Positions 1 through 4,986 of a stretch of 5,844 nucleotides of DNA are shown piece after piece; within the stretch, counting starts at the first letter, position 1; each line of letters begins with the position of its first letter. This stretch comes from Caldimonas sp. Lineage in GTDB: Bacteria; Pseudomonadota; Gammaproteobacteria; Burkholderiales; Burkholderiaceae_C. Below the pieces are notes generated by a model. That model saw only the letters and a program-made list of their open reading frames with translations, was not told where the DNA came from and searched no databases. The stretch lies in the NCBI GenBank assembly GCA_030150305.1, contig JASLGD010000283.1, forward strand, positions 1 to 5,844, in the 5' to 3' direction. The position numbers were made by a program, and so were the translations under genes.

Positions 1-854
1 GGCACCTTGATGTTGGCGAGCGCCGGATCGCCCGGCGGGTAGCGCAGCTTGAGCGCGCGCAACGCGTCGACGACCGCGGTCGCGATCATCAGGTTGCGGT
101 GCGTCTTCGAGTCGGCGGGGACGATCGTCCACGGTGCCCACCTGGTCCCGGTCGCCGCGATCATCTCGCTGTACGCCGCCTGGTACTCGTCCCAGCGCTT
201 GCGCTCGTCGAGGTCGGCGACGGCGAACTTCCAGTGCTTGGTCGGATCGTCGAGACGCGCCTGCAGGCGCTGGCGCTGCTCTTCCTTCGAGACGTGGAGG
301 AAGAACTTGAGGATCACCGTGCCGGTCTCGGTGAGCATGCGCTCGAAGTCGTTGAGCTGCGCGTAGCGCTGCTCCTTCTCGGCGCTCGTGATCCAGCCGC
401 GGACGACCGGAACGAGCACGTCCTCGAAGTGGCTGCGGTTGAAGATCACGATCTCGCCGGCGCCGGGGACCTGCTGGTGGATGCGCCAGAGGTAGTCGTG
501 CGCGCGCTCGACGTCGGTGGGCGCCTTCCAGCCGACCGCGTGCACGCCGAGCGCGCTCGTCAGCCCGAAGACGCCGCGGATCGTGCCGTCCTTGCCGCTC
601 GTGTCGGTGCCCTGGAGGACGACGAGGAGCTTGAACCTGCGGTCGGCCCAGAGCACGTCCTGCAGCTTGTCGACCTCGGCGGCGAGGGCGACGACGGCGG
701 CCTTGTCGGCCGCCTTCTCGCCGAGCGAGAACGGCTTTTCGGCCGGGTCGAAGCGGCGCAGGTCGAAGCGCCGCGCGGGTTTCTTCCCCGGCTGCCCTGG
801 CGCGGCGCCGGCGAATTGGTAGTCGGCGAGTCGTGCGTCGGTCTTCTTCGCCAA
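1..854 (-). CDS. ppk2: PPK2-family polyphosphate kinase (polyphosphate:nucleotide phosphotransferase), 3' end cut by window
   Basis: Cytosolic enzyme that transfers phosphate between inorganic polyphosphate and nucleoside mono- or diphosphates. The frame stays open from 854 to the window edge (284 codons). Reading from TTG, the N-terminus is MAKKTDARLADYQF. A Walker A motif GTDTSGKDGT lies at residues 82-91, a K-x-P element (WKAPTD) at 109-114, a second nucleotide-site motif FNRSHFEDVLVP at 138-149, and a lid-like region with DDPTKHWKF and a later KRWDEY. All are diagnostic of PPK2. The NRSHFED form resembles class II/III and TIGR03709-type members rather than the DRSWYNR form of class I; substrate preference is inference. 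It ends in ...LRYPPGDPALANIKVP, typical of the last part of the family, so probably only a few residues are missing. TTG at 854-852 is chosen because no in-frame ATG or GTG lies near the conserved N-terminus; no strong Shine-Dalgarno is visible. The upstream lipoprotein gene is on the same strand, 141 nt away. Confidence 0.95.
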   Translation of the reverse strand, partial: MAKKTDARLADYQFAGAAPGQPGKKPARRFDLRRFDPAEKPFSLGEKAADKAAVVALAAEVDKLQDVLWADRRFKLLVVLQGTDTSGKDGTIRGVFGLTSALGVHAVGWKAPTDVERAHDYLWRIHQQVPGAGEIVIFNRSHFEDVLVPVVRGWITSAEKEQRYAQLNDFERMLTETGTVILKFFLHVSKEEQRQRLQARLDDPTKHWKFAVADLDERKRWDEYQAAYSEMIAATGTRWAPWTIVPADSKTHRNLMIATAVVDALRALKLRYPPGDPALANIKV

Positions 855-912
855 GGTGGGCCCGAACTCGGATGCGCCGGCGCAGCGCGCCGGTCGACGA
901 GGGTCGATCGGC

Positions 913-941
913 AGTGTAGCCGGCGCTTCCGAGGCCGCGTC
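913..941 (-). promoter_or_regulatory. weak promoter-like sequence upstream of ppk2
   Basis: On the minus strand a TACACT hexamer (918-913) resembles a sigma-70 -10 box. A GACGCG hexamer sits 17 nt upstream at 941-936, matching the -35 consensus poorly. A start near 906 would give a leader of about 50 nt before the TTG codon at 854. The -35 part falls inside the palindrome at 934-949. This is pattern matching only. Confidence 0.22.
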
Positions 942-949
942 GACGCGGC
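934..949. repeat. perfect 16-bp palindrome between the lipoprotein gene and ppk2
   Basis: GCCGCGTCGACGCGGC is identical to its own reverse complement. It lies 46 nt past the stop of the lipoprotein gene and about 80 nt before the ppk2 start codon. As RNA it could form a 6-bp stem with a TCGA loop. No T-run follows on the minus strand, so it is not a standard intrinsic terminator. An operator for ppk2 or a processing or termination stem are both possible. Confidence 0.45.
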
Positions 950-995
950 GCAGCACGCGCCTCGGGCGCCGCAGCGACGCCCGCGTCTCAGGCGC

Positions 996-1337
996 TCAGC
1001 GACGCGCCCAGTGGCCTTCCTCGAGGTGCCAGCGGCCGTCGCGGTGGACCCACTGGTGCGGCTGCCACGCGTAGCCTGGACGTGCGTGCTCGTAGTGGCC
1101 GCCGACCCAGACGTGACGACCGCCGCTCCAGCCCCAATAGCCGGTGATCCAGACCGCGCCCGGATACGGCGCGACGGGCACCGGCTCGTAGTACGGCGCG
1201 GGCGGTGCGACGTCGGTGACGACGGCCGGGCCGGCCGGGGCTGCGTAGCCGTACGGATACGGCTGCGCCGGCGCGACGACGCAGGCGGATAACACGGCGC
1301 TGCACAGCGCCGCGAAGGCGATGGTTCGAGTCGACAT
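996..1337 (-). CDS. small lipoprotein with WXXGXW-like aromatic repeats
   Basis: 113-residue envelope protein of unknown function. The N-terminus MSTRTIAFAALCSAVLSAC has a short hydrophobic stretch ending in a lipobox LSAC, with Cys19 as the lipidated residue after signal peptidase II cleavage. Residues 22-60 are a Pro/Tyr/Ala-rich linker. Residues 61-112 hold repeated Trp/Gly/His patterns (GYWGW, HVWVGGHYE, YAWQPHQW, RWHLEEGHW), typical of the WXXGXW/YXWGXW repeat families common in Burkholderiales-type lipoproteins. Ala18 is followed by Cys19-Val-Val and no Asp at +2, so outer-membrane placement is expected by the usual sorting rule. The start at 1337 is preferred over an upstream in-frame ATG at 1391 because AGGAG sits 6 nt upstream and the signal peptide begins there. 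It is divergent from the DUF4864 gene. The family call is from pattern only; molecular role unknown. Confidence 0.8.
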   Translation of the reverse strand: MSTRTIAFAALCSAVLSACVVAPAQPYPYGYAAPAGPAVVTDVAPPAPYYEPVPVAPYPGAVWITGYWGWSGGRHVWVGGHYEHARPGYAWQPHQWVHRDGRWHLEEGHWARR

Positions 1338-1343
1338 GGTGCT

Positions 1344-1348
1344 CTCCT
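1344..1348 (-). promoter_or_regulatory. Shine-Dalgarno that fixes the lipoprotein start
   Basis: AGGAG on the minus strand, 6 nt before the ATG at 1337-1335. It decides against the longer reading from 1391, which would put 18 residues before the signal peptide. Confidence 0.85.
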
Positions 1349-1363
1349 GTTTCGATCGGGCAA

Positions 1364-1379
1364 GGCGCGGGCCCGCGCC
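1364..1379. repeat. perfect 16-bp palindrome in the lipoprotein upstream region
   Basis: GGCGCGGGCCCGCGCC equals its own reverse complement. It lies 26 nt upstream of the lipoprotein ATG and 15 nt upstream of its Shine-Dalgarno. It could be an operator in the divergent region or a leader hairpin (6-bp stem, GGCC loop). With GC this high, palindromes of this size arise by chance fairly readily, so function is uncertain. Confidence 0.4.
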
Positions 1380-1408
1380 ATGCACCCTCAACCGGTTTTC
1401 GACCGCCG

Positions 1409-1438
1409 CGGACGACCTCTGAAGGCCGGCTTTACAGT
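1409..1438 (+). promoter_or_regulatory. candidate promoter for the DUF4864-coaX unit
   Basis: CGGACG (1409-1414) and TACAGT (1433-1438) are 18 nt apart. TACAGT, in the context TTTACAGTCC, is a fair match to a -10 box; the -35 keeps only the GAC core. It ends 74 nt before the start codon at 1513. The same two hexamers with a 17-nt spacer occur upstream of the plus-strand gene at 4987, which supports the call. Confidence 0.4.
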
Positions 1439-1501
1439 CCTTTTCGCGGCGTTGCGCAGGTGCGCCTCCGAACGGGCATCATGGGCGCCCCGCGACTTCG
1501 T

Positions 1502-1508
1502 GGAGAGG
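1502..1508 (+). promoter_or_regulatory. Shine-Dalgarno of the DUF4864 gene
   Basis: GGAGAGG begins 11 nt before the ATG at 1513, with a 7-nt spacer counted from GGAG. It supports this start, which also begins directly with a signal peptide. Confidence 0.8.
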
Positions 1509-1512
1509 CTCG

Positions 1513-1959
1513 ATGGTGCGCTCGCTGATCGCCTTCTGCGTCGCGCTCGCGGCGGTCTGCCACCTCGCACCGGCCCGCGCCGCGCCGGCGAGCGCCGACG
1601 CAGTCGCCCCGGCCGACGCGCACGCGGTGCGCAGCGTCGTCGCAGCGCAGCTCGATGCCTTCGCCAACGACGATGCGGCGCGCGCGTTCTCGTACGCAGC
1701 CCCGGCGATCCAGGCGATGTTCCAGACCCCGGAGCGCTTCGTCGCGATGGTCCGCGCCGGCTATCCGGTCGTCTACCGTGCCGCGGGCGCGACGTTCCTC
1801 GTGCCGCAGCGCGTCGGCGACGAGGTGGTGCAAGGCGTCCATCTCAGCGACGGCGACGGCGCGCTGTGGCTCGCGACCTACCGCCTCGAGCGTCAGCGCG
1901 ACGGCACGTGGCGGATCAAGGGCTGCGACGTGCAGCGCGCGTCGGGCAAGACGGTGTGA
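1513..1959 (+). CDS. secreted DUF4864-family protein
   Basis: 148-residue exported protein of unknown function. Residues 1-23 form a signal peptide: Arg3, a hydrophobic core from Leu5 to about Leu18, and an A-R-A cleavage site before Ala24. The mature part carries the DUF4864 pattern: [21 protein letters not shown], then a [17 protein letters not shown] segment, then [13 protein letters not shown], ending in a strand-rich half with [20 protein letters not shown]. The Trp-Arg-Ile-x-Gly-Cys ending is typical of the family, whose overall shape recalls NTF2/SnoaL-like small folds; that comparison is my inference. Length is normal and complete. It is followed after 4 nt by coaX, so the two are probably co-transcribed, but a link to coenzyme A synthesis is not implied by the sequence. 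The family name is from recognition without a search. Confidence 0.85.
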   Translation: MVRSLIAFCVALAAVCHLAPARAAPASADAVAPADAHAVRSVVAAQLDAFANDDAARAFSYAAPAIQAMFQTPERFVAMVRAGYPVVYRAAGATFLVPQRVGDEVVQGVHLSDGDGALWLATYRLERQRDGTWRIKGCDVQRASGKTV

Positions 1960-1963
1960 CGCC

Positions 1964-2737
1964 GTGAGCTTTCTCGCCGTCGACATCGGCAACACGCGGC
2001 TCAAGTGGGCGCTCTACGAGAAGGGCCAGCCCGGCGCCGCGATGCTGAAGCAGGGCGCAGTGTTCCTCGAAGCGATCGACAGCCTCGCCGAGCGCGAGTG
2101 GCGCGACCTCGAGCCGCCGTCGAAGATGCTCGGCAGCGTCGTCGCCGGCGAAGGCATCCGCCGCCGCACCGAGGAGCAGCTCGAGCTCTGGGACGTCGAG
2201 GCGCGCTGGGTCGTGTCGAGCAACGCCGCCGGCGGCGTCACCAACGGCTACGACCATCCGATCCGCCTCGGCGTCGACCGCTGGGTCGCGATGATCGGCG
2301 CGCGCCAGCGGATCCTCGCCCGCGGCGCGGCGCGGCCGGCGCTCGTCGTCATGGTCGGCACCGCGGTGACGGTCGACGCGCTCGACACCGACGGGCGCTT
2401 TCTCGGCGGCCTCATCCTGCCCGGCTTCGGTCTGATGCTGCGCGCGCTCGAGATGGGCACCGCGGGCCTCAAGGCGCCGACCGGCGAAGCGGTCGAGTTC
2501 CCGACCAACACGAGCGACGCGCTCATGAGCGGCGGCGCCGACGCGATCGCCGGCGCCGTCGAGCGCATGCACCGAAAGCTGCTCAAGCACTCCGGTCGCG
2601 ACCCCGCGTTGATCATGAGCGGCGGTGCCGCCGTCAAGCTCGCGTCGATCAGCGACCTGCCATTCGAGACCGTCGAGACGCTGATCTTCGAAGGACTGCT
2701 TCAGCTGCAGTCGCAATCCGAGCGCGGCCCTTCGTGA
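1964..2737 (+). CDS. coaX: type III pantothenate kinase
   Basis: Cytosolic kinase catalysing the first step of coenzyme A synthesis, pantothenate plus ATP to 4'-phosphopantothenate. At 257 residues it has the usual family length. Family motifs of the ASKHA-type fold appear in order: the phosphate-binding N-terminal strand-turn [13 protein letters not shown] (3-15) with Asp7, Gly9, Asn10 and Thr11; GVDRW (103-107) with the conserved acidic Asp105; the second phosphate loop VGTAVTVD (131-138); and GGLILPG (148-154). A late MSGGAA element precedes the C-terminal helix. The start is GTG at 1964, four bases after the stop of the DUF4864 gene. It places DIGNTR at the normal distance from the N-terminus and no nearer ATG exists; the Shine-Dalgarno is weak, so translational coupling is likely. 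In many betaproteobacteria this gene follows birA, but the upstream gene here is not birA. It converges on hslU with a 22-nt gap. Confidence 0.95.
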   Translation: MSFLAVDIGNTRLKWALYEKGQPGAAMLKQGAVFLEAIDSLAEREWRDLEPPSKMLGSVVAGEGIRRRTEEQLELWDVEARWVVSSNAAGGVTNGYDHPIRLGVDRWVAMIGARQRILARGAARPALVVMVGTAVTVDALDTDGRFLGGLILPGFGLMLRALEMGTAGLKAPTGEAVEFPTNTSDALMSGGADAIAGAVERMHRKLLKHSGRDPALIMSGGAAVKLASISDLPFETVETLIFEGLLQLQSQSERGPS

Positions 2738-2759
2738 GCGCGGCGCGCGAGCGCGCGCT
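2737..2759. terminator. GC-only stem between convergent coaX and hslU, possible bidirectional terminator
   Basis: The gap is almost pure GC. AGCGCG (2737-2742) can pair with CGCGCT (2754-2759), and other registers within the GCGC run also pair. No T-run follows on either strand, so it is not a canonical intrinsic terminator. Its position between two convergent stops is the main argument. Confidence 0.3.
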
Positions 2760-4121
2760 TCACAGGATGTAGCGCGAGAGGTCCTCGTTCTTCGCCAGGT
2801 CGGCGAGCTTCTCGTCGACCGCCGCGGCGTCGATCCGCACCGTCTGCCCGGAGCGGTCGGGCGCGTCGAAGCTGACCTCGTCGAGCAGCCGCTCCATCAC
2901 CGTCGAGAGCCGGCGCGCGCCGATGTTCTCGGTGCGCTCGTTGACGTCGAACGCGATCTGCGCGATGCGCCGGATCGCGTCGGGCGCGAGCTCGAGCTCG
3001 ACGCCTTCGGTCGCGAGCAGCAGCTTGTATTGCTTGACGAGGCTCGCGTGCGTCTGCGTCAGGATTGCCTCGAAGTCGTCGACCGACAGCGACCCCAGCT
3101 CGACGCGGATCGGGAAGCGCCCCTGCAGCTCGGGGATGAGGTCGCTCGGCTTGCTGAAGTGGAACGCGCCCGACGCGATGAAGAGGATGTGGTCGGTGCG
3201 CACCATGCCGTACTTGGTGTTGACCGTCGTCCCTTCGACGAGCGGCAGCAGGTCGCGCTGCACGCCCTGGCGCGAGACGTCGGCGCCTTGCGTTTCCGAG
3301 CGCGACGCGACCTTGTCGATCTCGTCGATGAAGACGATGCCGTTCTGCTCGGCGTTGGCGACCGCGCCCGCCTTGACGTCGTCGTCGTTGACGAGCTTGG
3401 CGGCCTCCTCGTCGACGACGAGCTGCTGCGCCTCGGCGATCTTCATCTTGCGCGTCTTCTTCTTCGTGCCGCCGAGGTTGGCGAACATGCCGCGCAGCTG
3501 CTCGGCCATGTCCTCCATCCCGGCCGGACCCATGATCTCGAGCGCGGGCTTCGGCTCGGCGACCTCGATCTCGATCTCGCGGTCGGCGAGCAGGCCCTCG
3601 CGCAGGCGCTTGCGCATCACCTGGCGCGCGGTGTTGTCCCCGGCCGGCGCCGACGTGCCGCTCGCGAAGCCGAAGTCGCTGCGCGGCGAGGGCACGAGCA
3701 CGTCGAGGATGCGCTCCTCGGCGGCGTCCTCGGCGCGTGCGCGCTGCCGCTTCATCGCCGCCTCGCGCTCCTGCTTGACCGCCATGTCGACGAGGTCGCG
3801 CACGATCGAGTCGACGTCCTTGCCGACGTAGCCGACCTCGGTGAATTTCGTCGCCTCGACCTTGATGAACGGCGCATCGGCGAGCCGCGCGAGGCGGCGC
3901 GCGATCTCGGTCTTGCCGACGCCGGTCGGCCCGATCATGAGGATGTTCTTCGGCGTGATCTCGCCGCGCATGCCTTCGTCGACCTGCTGCCGGCGCCAGC
4001 GGTTGCGCAGCGCGATCGCGACCGCGCGCTTGGCGCCGCCCTGGCCGACGATGTGGCGGTCGAGCTCGGAGACGATCTCCTTGGGGGTCATGCTCGACTT
4101 GCGGGTGGCGGTGGCGTCCAT
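2760..4121 (-). CDS. hslU: HslU, ATPase and unfoldase of the HslUV protease
   Basis: AAA+ ring ATPase that recognises, unfolds and feeds substrates into the HslV peptidase in the cytosol. From ATG at 4121 it has 453 residues against 443 in E. coli. Motifs: [17 protein letters not shown] (11-27); Walker A GPTGVGKT (64-71); pore loop GYVG (97-100); the intermediate domain, roughly 110-245; Walker B VFIDEIDK (263-270); sensor 1 region around [13 protein letters not shown]; sensor 2 GARRL (401-405); and the C-terminal EDLSRYIL tail that inserts into HslV to activate it. All key residues are present. Its ATG overlaps the hslV stop by one base (TGATG), which favours this start by coupling. An alternative ATG at 4091 would give exactly 443 residues; neither has a strong Shine-Dalgarno. 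It is downstream of hslV in one operon. Confidence 0.98.
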   Translation of the reverse strand: MDATATRKSSMTPKEIVSELDRHIVGQGGAKRAVAIALRNRWRRQQVDEGMRGEITPKNILMIGPTGVGKTEIARRLARLADAPFIKVEATKFTEVGYVGKDVDSIVRDLVDMAVKQEREAAMKRQRARAEDAAEERILDVLVPSPRSDFGFASGTSAPAGDNTARQVMRKRLREGLLADREIEIEVAEPKPALEIMGPAGMEDMAEQLRGMFANLGGTKKKTRKMKIAEAQQLVVDEEAAKLVNDDDVKAGAVANAEQNGIVFIDEIDKVASRSETQGADVSRQGVQRDLLPLVEGTTVNTKYGMVRTDHILFIASGAFHFSKPSDLIPELQGRFPIRVELGSLSVDDFEAILTQTHASLVKQYKLLLATEGVELELAPDAIRRIAQIAFDVNERTENIGARRLSTVMERLLDEVSFDAPDRSGQTVRIDAAAVDEKLADLAKNEDLSRYIL

Positions 4122-4660
4122 CAGTCGAGCGTCTCGATCGTGTGGTTCTGGTTGGTGTAGATGCACAGGTCTCCGGCGATCTCGAGCGAGCGCTTGACGA
4201 TGTCCTTCGGCGAGAGCTGCGTCTCCTGCAGCAACGCGCGCGCGGCGGCGCTGGCGAACGACCCGCCCGAGCCGATCGCGACGATGCCGTGCTCGGGCTC
4301 GAGGACGTCGCCGTTGCCGCTGACGATGAGCGACGTCTCGCGGTCGGCGATGGCGAGCATCGCCTCGAGGCGGCGCAGGACGCGGTCGGTGCGCCAGTCC
4401 TTCGTCAGCTCGATGGCAGAGCGCACGAGATGGCCCTGGTGCTTCTCGAGCTTGGCCTCGAAGCGCTCGAAGAGCGTGAAGGCGTCGGCGGTCGCGCCCG
4501 CGAAGCCGGCGAGCACCTTGTCGTGATAGAGGCGGCGAACCTTCTTCGCCGTCGACTTGGCGACGATGTTGCCGAGCGTCACCTGGCCGTCGCCGCCGAG
4601 CGCGACCTGCGCGCCGCGGCGCACGCTGACGATCGTCGTGCCGTGGTAGGACTCGTCCAT
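4121..4660 (-). CDS. hslV: HslV, peptidase subunit of the HslUV protease
   Basis: Threonine peptidase forming a two-ring dodecamer that degrades proteins delivered by HslU. At 179 residues it is full length. The N-terminus is [16 protein letters not shown]: a seven-residue leader precedes the catalytic Thr (residue 8; Thr1 of the mature enzyme), so the leader must be removed, probably by autocleavage between Gly7 and Thr8. Numbered from that Thr, the proteasome-type Asp17 (in GGDG) and Lys33 (second K of AKKVRR) are in place, followed by [27 protein letters not shown] and AIGSGGSFA. The end, [13 protein letters not shown], is typical. ATG at 4660 is the only plausible start: no upstream in-frame start codon gives a conserved N-terminus. 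No Shine-Dalgarno is visible before it. It is the first gene of hslVU, and heat-shock control is expected from the family; see the candidate promoter just upstream. Confidence 0.98.
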   Translation of the reverse strand: MDESYHGTTIVSVRRGAQVALGGDGQVTLGNIVAKSTAKKVRRLYHDKVLAGFAGATADAFTLFERFEAKLEKHQGHLVRSAIELTKDWRTDRVLRRLEAMLAIADRETSLIVSGNGDVLEPEHGIVAIGSGGSFASAAARALLQETQLSPKDIVKRSLEIAGDLCIYTNQNHTIETLD

Positions 4661-4668
4661 CGGGCAGA

Positions 4669-4696
4669 CATTGTGGCGTGGCGGTCTGAACTCAAG
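4669..4696 (-). promoter_or_regulatory. candidate heat-shock (sigma-32-like) promoter for hslVU
   Basis: On the minus strand CTTGAGT (4696-4690) closely matches the sigma-32 -35 element CTTGAAA. After 13 nt, CCACAATG (4676-4669) partly matches the -10 consensus CCCCATNT. The spacing fits. The -10 ends only 8 nt before the hslV ATG, so transcription would start at or almost at the start codon. The -35 match is good and the -10 match is poor. Confidence 0.35.
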
Positions 4697-4829
4697 CGAC
4701 GTCCGTGCACGGTCGCAGAGGTCAGGATGTCCATCGACGGTGCGGCAGGCACCGGTCGACGTCGTCAGCCTTGTGGATGAAAGGCGGGCCGCACCCCCGC
4801 GTTCGAGGGGTTTTCCGTAGGCGCGCCTC

Positions 4830-4858
4830 CGGACGCTGCGTAGGAGTTCCCTTACAGT
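4830..4858 (+). promoter_or_regulatory. candidate promoter for the secreted-protein gene
   Basis: CGGACG (4830-4835) and TACAGT (4853-4858) with a 17-nt spacer. The same hexamer pair occurs at 1409-1438 upstream of the DUF4864 gene. A start near 4865 would give a leader of roughly 120 nt. The imperfect dyad at 4840-4855 covers the spacer and part of the -10, where a regulator could act. Confidence 0.4.
4840..4855. promoter_or_regulatory. imperfect inverted repeat, possible operator
   Basis: GTAGGAG-TT-CCCTTAC: two 7-nt arms around a 2-nt centre, pairing at 5 of 7 positions. A related string, GGGGTTTTCCGTAGG, lies at 4807-4821. The layout (GTA and TAC outermost) fits a dimeric regulator site overlapping a -10 box. 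I cannot name the regulator. Confidence 0.3.
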
Positions 4859-4975
4859 GCGGCCAGTCTTCCGCGGCCTTGCCGCTCGTGGCAGGAGCCG
4901 GAGATCGTTCTGGATCTTTGTCGATTCGTTCCCTGAGGGCGCCGCGGCCAAGCTTGGCGGCTCACCCACCACCCC

Positions 4976-4979
4976 GGAG
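4976..4979 (+). promoter_or_regulatory. Shine-Dalgarno that supports the secreted-protein start
   Basis: GGAG, 7 nt before the ATG at 4987. It favours this ATG over a second in-frame ATG at 5002. Confidence 0.65.
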
Positions 4980-4986
4980 TCCAGCA

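Larger units (their letters stand above)
4661..4986. other. 326-nt divergent intergenic region between hslV and the secreted-protein gene
   Basis: No gene is supported here. Frames that remain open are extensions of hslV or antisense readings with no recognisable protein character. It holds a heat-shock-like promoter for hslV at its left end, a promoter-like pair and an overlapping imperfect dyad for the plus-strand gene near 4807-4858, a short palindrome GCCAAGCTTGGC at 4947-4958 in the presumed leader, and a Shine-Dalgarno at 4976. I saw no riboswitch or small RNA that I could name. Confidence 0.6.

Noticed and set aside
99..1292. 397-codon open frame on the plus strand opposite ppk2 and the lipoprotein gene
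   Set aside because: Its protein is a low-complexity Arg/Ala/Val/Asp-rich mirror of the PPK2 codons, and it spans two genes that are clearly real on the other strand. It is a GC-bias shadow.
560..1381. 273-codon minus-strand frame overlapping ppk2 and the lipoprotein gene
   Set aside because: Extremely Arg/Ser/Pro-rich product in a different frame from both real genes, with no Shine-Dalgarno at its start.
1338..1391. Longer lipoprotein reading from ATG at 1391
   Set aside because: It would add 18 residues before the signal peptide and ignore the good AGGAG placed 6 nt before the ATG at 1337.
1916..2716. 266-codon open frame on the minus strand opposite coaX
   Set aside because: CoaX motifs are intact on the plus strand; the minus reading has shadow composition (Asp/Ala/Arg/Val-rich) and no recognisable motif.
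3030..4160. 376-codon open frame on the plus strand opposite hslU
   Set aside because: Antisense to the well-conserved HslU frame, rich in Leu/Asp/Arg/Val repeats with no domain character. It is a shadow.
4840..4855. Dyad as a NarL-type 7-2-7 site
   Set aside because: The spacing fits but the arms are oriented the wrong way round: NarL-type arms begin with TAC on the outside left, and here GTA is outermost left.
4931..4958. Short symmetric strings CCCTGAGGG and GCCAAGCTTGGC in the leader of the secreted-protein gene as a riboswitch or attenuator
   Set aside because: The stems are short with minimal loops, there is no T-run, and no conserved aptamer sequence that I recognise. Noted only as part of the intergenic description.
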